DNA of 64,000 nt, taken from positions 43,871,858 through 43,935,857 of the forward strand of contig NC_083598.1 of the NCBI RefSeq assembly GCF_020882245.1, in the 5' to 3' direction. Both the position numbers and the translations under genes were made by a program. Source of the stretch: Rhopalosiphum padi. Lineage: Eukaryota > Arthropoda > Insecta > Hemiptera > Aphididae. This document shows, piece by piece, positions 1 to 11,884 of the stretch (position 1 is its first letter; each line of letters opens with the position of its first letter). The notes beneath the pieces are model-generated. The model had not been told where the DNA came from. It saw only the letters and a list, made by a program, of their open reading frames with translations, and did no database searches.

Positions 1-919
1 TTATTATCAATTCATATTATTTTAAGCATACAATGATCATTATTTATATTTATCGTGTTATTATATTAATCATTTAATTAGTAATAAAAGTTGTATTCTA
101 GTTGTGTCGTCATCCGTAGGATAAATAAATACCACACAAGGTAACAAATAATAATAACATATTATTAATATGCGATTTGATGATAAAAAATTAAAAGATC
201 AGTTGTACGTAATTATACACCTATAGTTTTAATTTATTAATTTATTCAATACTTAGGTCGCCGATGTTATTATATTATATCTATCAGTAATAATGACAAA
301 ATGGTATACCTCAGCGAAATGTATAATTTATTTCTGGCATTAAAGTATTAATATCCTATAATACATCTAACCTATAAATATACATTAATAATAATGTGGA
401 ATCTCTTTTTCATTTTATATAAAAGTACTTAGTTCCTATTTATAGAATATATCTTAAATATAGTTATAATTTTTGTTTTAATAAACAATAATTATTTAAT
501 TTAGAATTTTATGAACAAAAAAAATTACAATAAAACCATCATGTATAATATTTAATTTGACAATATTATGTATTGTTGCAACAAAAAACTAATCTTATTC
601 GATTCAGTAAAAATAATTGAAATTTAAATGTAAACATTTTTCGAACTAATTTATAAACAAGAATAAAAAAAAACACTGATTTTATCATTAAGGAGTAAAT
701 TTTATAAACTCTAAAGTAATTTATAAGTAGATTTTATTACAAATTAATAAATATCCATAATATGCAAAACAATAGTTTTTAATTAACTTCTTTGAAACTT
801 GAATATTTTACATTTCTCTTAAATATTCTACAGAATTAACTAATTAAGTATAAAATACATAAGCTAATAAATATTATTTTTACTTTTATTATTTAAGAGG
901 ATTTCAAATATATTTTGTG

Positions 920-938
920 CTCTCTCTCTCTCTCTCTC
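920..938. repeat. (CT)n microsatellite
   Basis: An uninterrupted CT run of about nine units. Confidence 0.95.
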
Positions 939-1599
939 AGATCTATATGCGCAACGTAGATACAACGCATTCATATAAATCGTTATTTTTATGATTTTCG
1001 AGTAAACTTAGATTAAAATCGACGATTTCAAAAGTTATCGAAAATAATATTTTTGAGAATTTGGCATATCCGTTAATCATTTAATTTCCTAATTATCTGG
1101 CTTAAAAAAAAAAGTGAATGTGAATGTATAATATGAAATTTCTTTGAGACAATATTTAGATGAATTGATATTTAATGCCCTCAAAAATATTATTCTTCAT
1201 AAATTTTATAATGGGTGGTTTTTCTCTAATATTACTCAGAAAGATGAAAACATTATTTTACGTCTTTTTAGTAAAATTACTCAAGTATGATTACTTTTAT
1301 GTTTAATTCGTCGCTTGTATTGCGGACTAAACATTTTAACAAACATCTAGTTTACTCATTTTTGTTTAATGTTGTGAAGAAAATATAAAAATTAATCAAA
1401 TTATTGAAATATAGAACACGTAATAGTAAGTAATTTTTAATGAATATTGTATAATGGTTTTGTTTATTTCATTAAAACCAATAAACATCAATCATAACAG
1501 CAGCAGCAACAACAACAACAAAAGTGCCGTTCGGTTACTGTAGTGTATTAGTGTTATATATTGCAGGAATGTGACGAAATAATAACCGTAAAGGGAAAA

Positions 1600-2210
1600 A
1601 AAAATCTTAAATGAAAGTTTACTCAAAGTGATTGATGGATGGTGCTTGGCGCCCGCACAACCTGTTGCGTTAGCTATGTCGATCACTATATAAACGTTTG
1701 TGCGATGACGTGATCTTTGATATTATCACCGCGACTCACAACGAGTGTTCTGTTATAACTCGATATTATAATATTATCGACGGCACTGCTCATATATTTT
1801 GGTGGACGGAGTGTGCCCAACACCGAGAATACGTTAATTTTAAATATTAACTCAGTGTCGAAACAGAGCGAATAAAGCGAAGTCCCGGGACACGTGTATT
1901 ATATTCGCGATGTTTAGACGATGTAAATAATGTCGGCGAATTTGTTGATTTAGTAGTGGGTGGTTATTTTTCTGAAATTTTTGTCGCCTCGCGAGGAGAG
2001 CGACGGGGGAAAAAAATACGACACGCATGGGAAATTAGATGTTCATGTATTATTTTCCTCGTCGGTCAAAAATTGTCTTTTTATTTTAACAACAATCGGG
2101 ACATTTTGCGGAAAACGATTCTGACGGTTTTTTTTATTTTTTTGTTACTTTTCCGCATATACACTCATTTCTACAAGCATTCACTTCGAAACTGCGGACA
2201 ATGGTAAAAA
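1600..2210. other. GC-richer patch, no coding homology
   Basis: The stretch from the CAG/CAA repeats to the EF3 exon side is richer in CpG than the surrounding intron. Short open frames exist on both strands but match nothing I recognise. It contains the candidate promoter motifs at 1686-1712. Confidence 0.4.
1686..1712 (+). promoter_or_regulatory. Candidate TATA box and CRE-like site
   Basis: CTATATAAACG (1687-1697) is followed by TGACGTGA (about 1705-1712), a cAMP-response-element-like octamer, in a CpG-richer patch. On the plus strand this could drive an antisense transcript. There is no downstream ORF, so it may be fortuitous. Confidence 0.2.
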
Positions 2211-2438
2211 AAAAATATAAGGAAAAAAATAAAGAAAATCGCCATTGTTCGTGATATCGATGAGATAGGGTTGGTACAATAATATTACACATTACTCCAA
2301 AAATGAAAAACTTGGATATTTTACGAGTCTGGACATTATAAAAATGCTTTAATATAACACATTATATTAGATATGTCCTACTCGCCGCCTTATCTGTTCT
2401 CTACATTTTTTTTTTTTTTTTACTAGGTGCCTACTCAC

Positions 2439-2527
2439 CACCATCTGATATATAGCGTCTACGATGTTGTACATCTCGTCTCGGGTTATAAAACCGTCGT
2501 TGTCGACATCATACAGACGGAAAGCCC
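2439..2527 (-). CDS. Frq: Frequenin / NCS-1 internal exon: EF-hand 3
   Basis: This 89-bp minus-strand exon begins with GG, completing the tryptophan codon left open by the exon at 44763-44841, then encodes 29 codons: [18 protein letters not shown] followed by [23 protein letters not shown] is a complete 12-residue EF-hand 3 calcium loop with Asp at 1, 3 and 5, Gly at 6 and Glu at 12, so calcium binding should be intact. IVDAIYQMV is the typical frequenin/NCS-1 exiting helix and helps separate it from recoverin or KChIP relatives. The acceptor is TTTATTTCAG and the donor is GTGAGT directly after the Val codon (phase 0). The expected continuation (a Gly-initial linker, EF-hand 4 and the C-terminal tail) was not found in positions 1-2438 and must lie beyond the window. 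Confidence 0.95.
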
Positions 2528-5500
2528 CTGAAATAAAAAATTAAACACCGTTTTAATATTTTTACTTATTATATATGGCTATTGGTCACACAATAATTTG
2601 AAATTATTTCACGAGTTTGTATAATGTTATGTGTAATAACACATTATTGTTAACCATAATTCATTACTGTAGTAGAACATTTGAATTTATGGTTCGTGTA
2701 ACACGCAAGATCGAAAGACTCGAATTTTCAAGAGTAAATTGTATTATTATGTTATACTACGCATCACAGAAGAAACACTGATTTAATCGAAAATCGTTTC
2801 AACTATCTCTCGTCTAAGGCCCGGCACATCAGGTATACTATTCGTTTAAAATATACACAATATATATTATATGCCTTTGATGTGTTTTGCTTAGTTGACA
2901 AATCATACAGGGAGATTATATAATGTACAAAGTTCGTGTGCTAGTCATGGATTATACCATTCGTGTTAAATACGCAAAGAAAAGAAGAACAATATTTAAA
3001 ATTTAAATCGTTCAACTGTAAATTATTTTAGTACAATTATCGCGGCGTACACTCGTAGGCTCATAACATGATTTGTTATACGACAGTCGCCCATAATCGC
3101 GCGCTTTCAAAAAAAAGGTCATCGTTCAAATCCACACACTTTTATACATAATTTCTGCACAGTTTTCCCAAAACCAAACCGTTTAATGCCACTCACACTG
3201 ATATTAATTATCAATAACGAACACATTTATCCACAATCGCATTATCGTTTAGCACACTAGATTATCATATTACTCGTATATTCATATTTAATCTAAATCA
3301 CAAAATCATAAACAATTCAATTAATATGATCAAATATTTGAAAACGCTATATGATTTAAATCTATTTCAATCTACTAGAACATTTTATCGTATTATATGA
3401 ATTGAATTATTTTTAATTAATATAATATTACAATTTGAAGAACTCGTATTATATTATATAAATTTACGACGACATGTTTAATAACAATTAATAATAAATG
3501 CTTGATTTTTAATCTATCAAAAGTGTGCGGTTTCTAACGACGCTCGTGTTATTATCGATCCTCGTGATATCACAATCCTATAAATGCAATAGTTCTCCAT
3601 AAAAAAAAAAACCATCTGATGCGTACAGTACAATAATCGTAATCATAATATTATAGAAGAGCATTATTGCGGCAGTCATTACATAATTAAAAATGCAAAC
3701 GCGTGTATTGCATTATTGCAGTTATACATTGTGCTCCGTAAAAAGTTTTATGCAATCGATATAATAATGTAATATCAATAACAACGAGAATAATATATGC
3801 AGTAGGAATGGAAAAATGTTGTATTCGTGTTTAACGCAAGCGTTTTCCCGTAGTCTACATTTTGCAACGATATCGTTATGTATATTATTATATATATTTT
3901 ATTACCTATATATTATATATTATTTGAATTAAAACCTTGTATTTTACCTAGTTGATCTTTTTTTAGGCACGTTCAATGTGCTAAACGAAATCAACAATTT
4001 TTCTTTATCGGATTTTATAACAGTTCTCTTTCTTCAATTTTTTAAATGTAATTTACTATAACGTTATGTACGAACACTATACGACATATTATGTAGTTAC
4101 AGTTAATTTCAATACATCACTTACACATTTAAGCAACTAAAATGTAATAATATTTATTATTTAATAATAATTGTTTATTTTATTAAAAAAATAATAATGT
4201 AAAGGGTTTTTTTAACGTTTTATTTATTTAATTTTATAACGGCTTTTGCGAGTATGATAAGTTGGATTTCAAAAATTCAATATTAGAGAGAATTCGATAT
4301 GGCGAGTGGTGTTATTTTAATTCTAATATGGTAACTTATCAAGGGAAAAGCTACGAATAATACCAGAACTGGTGATCAACATTTATATATTCAGTGTCCA
4401 CCGTGTTAAAATATACTATACTGTATTTATATAAATTGAAAAGCCGATTGTTAATATTTGTATAAAAATGACGAAACCCGCTAGCTATATTATGTTAGGT
4501 TAAAACAAAAATAAAAATCCAAGTACAGCTACACTGATAAAAACTACATAGATCTAAGAGTGTAATAAAAATAAAAAATAAAAACGCCAAGTAAAAGTAT
4601 TTTATTTAACCGATTTAATTATAATACTATTTTCCCTGATAATTTATTCGATCTGTATTGTATTATCAAAGAAAAGATTTCTATTGTTTTAATCATCATT
4701 CATATAATTTCAAGCGATCATTATTCTAGCAAGTGCTTCTTAGAAGATCACAAGAAATATTCTTTTAGACTTCCTCAATTGTAATTCCATTGATTAATAC
4801 GACATGTTTTTCTGTCATCACTGGTATGTAAATGAGTACAAATAGCGAAAAACAACGAAATGATATAACACTGATACAACCAATGTATTAAATTATAGCT
4901 AGTTAATTGATATATTACATTGCATTAACAAGAGCGCAAATTAGGCGAACGTTTTCAACTTATGTTAATGCAAGTCGTTATTTATTTGGATAACTAAATA
5001 AGGTAAATATTACTATAAATATCTACATAGAAGTCTTGATTCGTGACCATATGTTGTAAGTACATTTTTCTAAAACCTAAAAAAACGTTAAAACGTCTTT
5101 TTTTTTTAGTATAAATTAAATAATTATGTAAATTATGTTTAATATTATATTATTATCTTTGTATAATGTTACACCTTATTTAAACTACGCCCTACCGGTT
5201 GCTCTTTGTTAACCATGTCCTAAATCCGTCCTTGGCAACAAATCTAATATAGCTTATAGTACGTTAAATTCATTGCCAAGGAGACTATAATTATATGTTT
5301 ATACCAGTGTTAAAATACATTTTATATTTATAAATATATACACGATTATTTTATCAATATAGGTATAGGTGCGTTGTTTATAAGTTTGATATTACATTAA
5401 ACAGCGTGTATTTAATTTAAATTATTACAAAATATTAATTGTATAAGAAAACGTCCGTCAATTTAGTTTTTTTTTGTGCGGGTGTTTGCAAATTTTAAGT

Positions 5501-8251
5501 TTCGGAATGTTATAAATTTGTTATATTAACTATAATAATAATATTATCATGTATTATTGATTTTACCTTTATTGTCTCGAGTTAGTAGTCCGATTTCCTT
5601 CCTACTTAATCAAATTAAAATTTAACTTAAAATTAAAACAAAAAACTATAATTGGAATACATTTAAATGTTTTGATCATCCATTTTATTGTTTTATTAGT
5701 CAGCAAGTAATAAAAATATTCATTTTATTCCGTACCCACTATAAATTCGAGTTATTTTTAAAATTACTTTTTTCTAGTTTATAAAAAATACGGTACCCTA
5801 ATATTTATTTTCCTTATCATACCTACTTAAAACTATAAAAAATGATATCCCACTCCATTAAATTTGATAAATAATAACTGAGAAAAAGAATCAAATCACG
5901 GTGTCTTAAATTTATAGTAGGATTAATCATTAATACCATATTTCTGAATTAAAAATATTAGGATTCCAAACAGTGTAGGAACTATAAAGTAAAACAAATA
6001 CCTAGCGATATTTTCATATTTTTTGTTATCAACATAAATCTAGTTAAAATATATTGTTGAATTAAAATATGTTTTAGTTATTATTAGAGCATTTCAGAAA
6101 GTGTTTATACTGATTAGTAACTACATCTACTGTTGTTTCATCTTATACGAAGGGCATACCATATTAAATTATTGTATTTTAACAAAATGCAAAAAAAAAA
6201 AATGAAAATATTTTCTCTTCAATAAAATATTGCACCCGTCACATTGAATATTTGGTATATTGTTATAATGTATATGATAGCAGTATAAAGTACATCCCCA
6301 CTATATTATATTATATAAATAGGTACCTAATGTTCGTATTTTTATTTTATTATCTCTCATAAATCACTGCGTGTAACGGTAATGGAAGAAAGGAAGGGAA
6401 CAAAAAATGAAATAATATACGTTATTTTGATCACGTGGTACAATAATAATTCTCTATTTAATTGTACTGTATATTTTTTAAATCGATAGCTCTGATTTTT
6501 AACAAAAAAAGAGTATTTTTTTCATAATGGGTTTCACTTGTATTTATTTATTTTTGTGATTCGAGTAAATTTTCAATTTATTATTATAGATTCTAATAAT
6601 AATTTTGAATTGTTGATGTTTAAACGTCGAATATTTAACCAATAGTTACTATATTATAATATTGTCCTTAGAAAAAGTGTAATTTAAATAATAGGAGTGC
6701 AGTTTACCTGAATGCCTTTTACGCGCAGAATACTCCGACACTAAACTATTAAACTGAATTATTAAGGTTATGTTAAGAACAATTGTATTCAAATGCATAA
6801 TAGAAAATCAGTTAAGTTTAACATGATGCATTATTTCGTATGCATATATTTTGTTAACAGTATATTATGTTTACTATGGCCGCTTGGTCATCTATGACAC
6901 GTGTAATTTGGTAATCGTAATAATTGCATTGCTAATAATATTTATGTCATCGTGTATAATATGTACAATACTTATGTAAAAATGTACAGTTCTCGTGTAC
7001 TTATATTGAGTTATATCAGTCTACAGATTACCCGCACATATGTATATATATATACGCAGGGCAGACGATGAAGCGAAGTTCTATATATTATATGATATTA
7101 TACGTCTTGATAGTTGTGAAATTAATTTATTGATCATTTTAATAATACTCACGTATAAAAAACTAGCACGAATTGTTCTTTTAATTTTTTTATGAAGGAC
7201 ACTCACATAAATGTGTTGAACATTTTTAATACCTAGGTATACCATGAAATACACATATAATGAATTCAAAATAGTTCACTAGCTATATGCAATATGCATA
7301 AAATTATTTCAAAATTAAGTTAATTAGATTAATATTTTAGGATATAGAACTATATTTTATTATTAAAATTGTATACTGAGTTAAGTATTAAAGTAATCGA
7401 GATAAATAGTATATTTTATTACTAATATCACTTGTTTTTTAAATACTGTATTAGGATGGTAAACTTCATTAGCCTTCGACTACTTTGTCCGACCACATTT
7501 TACATTAATTTCTTGGACACATTTACGTATCAATCTAACTTTTAAGTTGACCGGTGAATTACAATAATTATGCGGTGTTTCGTGCACAATATAAATGGTT
7601 TTCTTTCTAAACTCGGTTGCTAGTTTTTTAATTTCGCGTAATGAAACTTCGCAGTAAAAAAAGAAACCGGAGAAAGTACCGCGAAAATCTATAGAGTCAT
7701 ACACACAAATACGTTATACGTGTATTATCTCGGCCGGCTCTAAAGTAAATTTATAGGACATCGGTAATTCGAAAAATAATTAAACCGCAAAAGTCGGTGT
7801 GCCGATTTATCTCTGTCTCCTTTTATGTGCACAGAAATTTGTAACGCGGCGCCTAGCTAATGTCTTACGGTGTTTTATGTAATCTCAATGTACATAATAT
7901 ATTATGGGCATATTATAAAATAATGTATACATGTACACAGAGAAAAGTTTTTTTGTGGCCAAGGTAATTTCGTCGATCGAGGTGTGTATTATAATATATT
8001 ATGTATATGTAAGTATACCGCCCGCGCGATGCGCTGTGTGCAGGTACTTGTTCGATGTTCGCGGCCTAATCTATATTCTGTTTATTATAAGACTAAGTAA
8101 ACACACTAGGTTCATGTTTTATGGATTAACGACGTTGAGAGTATATTTTAGTATAATAATATATGTACATCGTAATTGAAAACTTTATTTCACCCTTAAA
8201 AGTTTGAATGTGAAAGCAAAGTGTGTATACAAATTTATTGATATGTATATA

Positions 8252-8271
8252 ATATATATATATATATATAT
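8252..8271. repeat. (AT)n microsatellite
   Basis: About ten AT units; similar tracts recur at 25231-25251 and 32869-32884. Confidence 0.9.
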
Positions 8272-9629
8272 TAATATCGTGTATTCGAATTCAAAAACGA
8301 TTTACTTGTCATTATATATTGACATCGTCGAATGTAATAATCACATAGAGTTTTATCGTGTTACAATGATAAAATGACACTAACGAGACCGACTCAAAAC
8401 GCATAAATTGTTCATTGAGTGCCCATGTGTGAAATAACATACATCGCTATGTTTCGAGTTCATATAAATACCAATAGGGAACAATTAAAATATGGTGTTC
8501 ATTATTTGTATTTTTTCGTGCGTGTAATAGCAGTAATAAAACACTTAATTACGCTACATAATGTTATAACTATATATGTATTTTAAATTACTTTACCTAC
8601 AATTAACCTTGTTTACGTTTCTGTGTAAGATTAAAATAATATTATGTTCAAAAGCAAACACACAGATATGCGTTTGTTGTTTATGTAGAGGTACCCCCAT
8701 ACATTGCAATATAATTGCGGTTGTTTATTAACAAATGACAATTCTAAATATTATGATAATGGAAAAGATCAGTGACAAAAGTACATATAATAATTATGCC
8801 AGATTGTTAAAAATAATTACTTTTTACGTCGGCGTTTGCAATTTGATTAATTCCGAAGTTGTTAATATAATCAATTCACGAACACAATTATTTTTACCTT
8901 GAACCAAAAATTGAATAAATTGTAAAATAATGTGATAAAATTAATGTATTAATCAACTTTTTAAGTATATTATATTTTATTATAAAACTCAAGGCAATTT
9001 ATAAATATTTAATAAAACAGAACACATATAGCAATAGTGAACGCTATAGACTCACACAACTTAACTGAATTATTTTAAATTGTTGATAAAGACAAAATTC
9101 GGTGTACTAAATGATTATATTTTGCAAGATAATGTTGTATTGGCATTAGACATTAATCATCTTTTAGTAGTTTAGTAAATTTTAGAATCATACGCGTAGA
9201 AAGTTACTTCCTTAATATGCACGGAATAACATTATTAGGCTTATGATTCGCATTTTGAGTAGTTATTCCGGGCATGCATAACGACATTTGAAAATTGAAT
9301 TTTCTCTAATTTTCTCTCTTTCTCGCGTATAATAACCATATCGCGCATATTCTGGATTTGAAGTATTTCATTATGTAAATAACAGATTAATATGCATATA
9401 TGTCCATACTACAATATAAGGTTTAAATTTTGACAAGTTGTAGAGTTTAAGTAACTCCTACTAATTTGAAAAACAAAACAACTTTCAAGAGATAATCTAT
9501 ATTTATATATTATATAAATATAAATCATTATTTATCAATAATGTTCTGGAGTTTAGACTCTAGGGATGATAAACTTGTATAAGTATAAAAAATAATAATA
9601 ATATACTTACATTAATTATAGTTTTGAAA

Positions 9630-10226
9630 AACCATACGTTCACCTTCTGCGTAAAATCACTAGATCACCCAGCAGCCAAATGCGCCATCTACATTCTACA
9701 AAGTACCATCACACCCTGTCATTTGTCAACTACAAATTATGTGTAATATACAAACAACTGGCCGGTGAATATAACAAAATTTCAACCTAAAAACGTCAAC
9801 AACCATTGCTATCCAACTCTACACCAATCCTGAACCACTTAATCAACAAAACTGAAAACCCGACAAAACCACGTTCGTATGATAATGTAACAGAAGGTCA
9901 CCAATCATTCAAACCTAATTCTACTCCTATAAATAACAATTAAATATCACTTATTGAGTTCCTCGACGAATTTAAATCCGTTTAAAATACTATTATATTC
10001 TTCTCATCACCACTATTTTATATAAATTCTCACAAAAATAATCGCCATGAAATTCCATCATTGGAATAGTTTGTACTTTATCAAGTATACCTCCTGTATT
10101 TGCCTATTTTAATTTTTTATCTTTTATTTTACTATTTCATTGCTTATTAAATCACATCACGCGTGTTACATATACATTTATAAATTATAAAATTATTATT
10201 AATAAAAAAAAAAAAACAAAAAAAAT
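9630..10226 (+). repeat. Strand-asymmetric C-rich block ending in poly-A: possible retroposon 3' end
   Basis: From about 9630 to 10060 the plus strand is rich in C and A and poor in G, unlike the symmetric AT-rich surroundings. It ends after a T-rich stretch with an A-rich tail (about 10203-10226). This composition fits the 3' part of a non-LTR retrotransposon, but no reverse-transcriptase motif was recognised. Confidence 0.25.
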
Positions 10227-11066
10227 TGATTGGTAGATAACAAGTTTTACTAGCAACCACTCTGTTGTAGATCGCAATAGTAGTTTGTATAGGGAAATGA
10301 AACATTTGACTATATAGTTATTAGAAGGTAATTAACAAAATGTATGAATTTTAAAGTTTTAGAGACTCAATATTCTATAATTATTATAATTATACAACGG
10401 TTACGAATAATAAAGTATGGTAATACGGTAAAAATGGATTTAATTTAACAGGTAACAGACATTACCAATATAAAATAATGTATAGTAAAATATCATTAGA
10501 AATAGACGTTGACAGAACACTAAAGCTGTTTCCAATTGGCAATTCCTTTTTATCGTAGATATACAATGATACTAACCTAATTTAACAATCTTCTATTATT
10601 TAGTATTTATTAATATTCAGTGTTTATCAATTGTTTTAAATAGTCGTCTGACATAAATACACATAAAAACGGTAAATATTTTATGTTTACCTACCAATAT
10701 AAATTTATAACTATTCACACATTACAAATAATAAAATAATATTATGCCCACATTATTTTTAATAACAGAAAATAAATAAAAACTTAAATTATTTAATACT
10801 ACCCAGTGATCACTGACCAGTATGGTTCTACTTTATTTACATTAATAGGTATTTGGGCCTTTAATCATTGATACATACTGTTTAATAACTATACTTTTAG
10901 TAAAAATCGAAAACAACAATAAGCATATGTAATGAAAAATAGGTAATACTTAATGTATTATGAAGCGTAGAGTTTTTGAATTAATAATATTCAGGTATTT
11001 CACGCATCATATATATATATATATCCTAAATGTGCAATCGTTAAATATACAATACGTTGCACAAAC

Positions 11067-11087
11067 AATAATAATAATAATAATAAA
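11067..11087. repeat. (AAT)n microsatellite
   Basis: About seven AAT units. Confidence 0.9.
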
Positions 11088-11571
11088 ATGCTCAATCCAT
11101 TAATTGACATTTTTCAAGATATTATAACAATATCATTATTTTGTTTTACCAATATTCGATTTAATTATTATAACCTAACCTTAAAATAAAATAACTACGA
11201 AGAAATTTCGAGTATATTATGACCGATCGTTTAATGCATTTTTATTTAGAAAAATACACATAAGATAAACACACTACATTTTATCCGGTTAAACTTCGCG
11301 CCAAATCATCATTGGGTACTTCGTGCGAAACGCGCGCAAACATTGGCACGATGTGAATAATGAATATGGACCCAGTCAAAACAACGTGTTTTATTTTAGC
11401 CGTCTTGTGTGAATGTTCGCTAAAATTAAGCATGCGCGAGATCGGCTGCGGACAGTGGCGCATTTTATCCGCTCGCTTTACATATTGTGAATGGTCATTT
11501 GTCTAATACAAGCTGTTTAATTTTAAGCGAATTATAATCGCGTTCGCGGGCGAACTATTCGCCTATATTCG

Positions 11572-11884
11572 CAGTGGTTCTTAACTTTTTTCGGTTCAGC
11601 GCCGCTTCACCGAGATAACTGACGGACTCCCCCCCTATCAATACCGAATACAAATCAACAAATTCTCATACGAATATGGACCAGTATTCTAAATTTAAAT
11701 GAAAACTCTCAATTCAATGTTTATATAATAAACAAACATAATAACTTTTTTATTTTACTCCAATTGAAACCTTTCTATAACCCCCCCACCCACCCACCCA
11801 CCCAACGGCCTCTTTAAACTAACGTCCCCATGAAAGACCGAAATCCCCCCTAGTTGGTGGTACCGCCCACGTTAAGAACCACTG
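11572..11884. mobile_element. Non-autonomous hAT-like element, copy 1
   Basis: A 313-bp element bounded by 14-bp perfect terminal inverted repeats, CAGTGGTTCTTAAC on the left and GTTAAGAACCACTG on the right. Just inside the left end is TTCAGCGCCGCTTC, and the interior has a CCCA-repeat tract (about 11779-11804) and AGACCGAAATCCCCCC near the right end. The same internal words occur in the copy at 25125-25620, so the two are one family. The flanking 8-mers (tatattcg and gcccagcg) do not match, so the target duplication has decayed or an end was rearranged. No transposase is encoded. Confidence 0.85.

Larger units (their letters stand above)
1..2438 (-). other. Frq: Downstream frequenin intron (partial)
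   Basis: The sequence after the EF3 exon begins with donor GTGAGT at 2438 on the minus strand. The final coding exon (linker, EF-hand 4, C-terminal tail) is not visible. Positions 1-1500 are AT-rich with a (CT) tract at 920-938. Positions 1500-2210 are richer in GC, with CAG/CAA repeats at 1498-1520 and TATA- and CRE-like motifs near 1690-1710. Confidence 0.65.

Noticed and set aside
3105..3140. GTTCAAATCC resembling a tRNA T-arm.
   Set aside because: No acceptor stem, D-arm or anticodon arm could be placed around it.
5231..5285. TCCTTGGCAA and TTGCCAAGGA inverted 10-mers about 30 bp apart.
   Set aside because: Short arms with no flanking duplication; could be chance.
7480..7704. A 74-codon minus-strand frame with REIKKLATEFRKK and HETPHNYCNSP, faintly like a Wnt cysteine-region exon.
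   Set aside because: The characteristic GTxGRxC continuation is absent, no convincing splice sites frame it, and the similarity is limited to a few residues.
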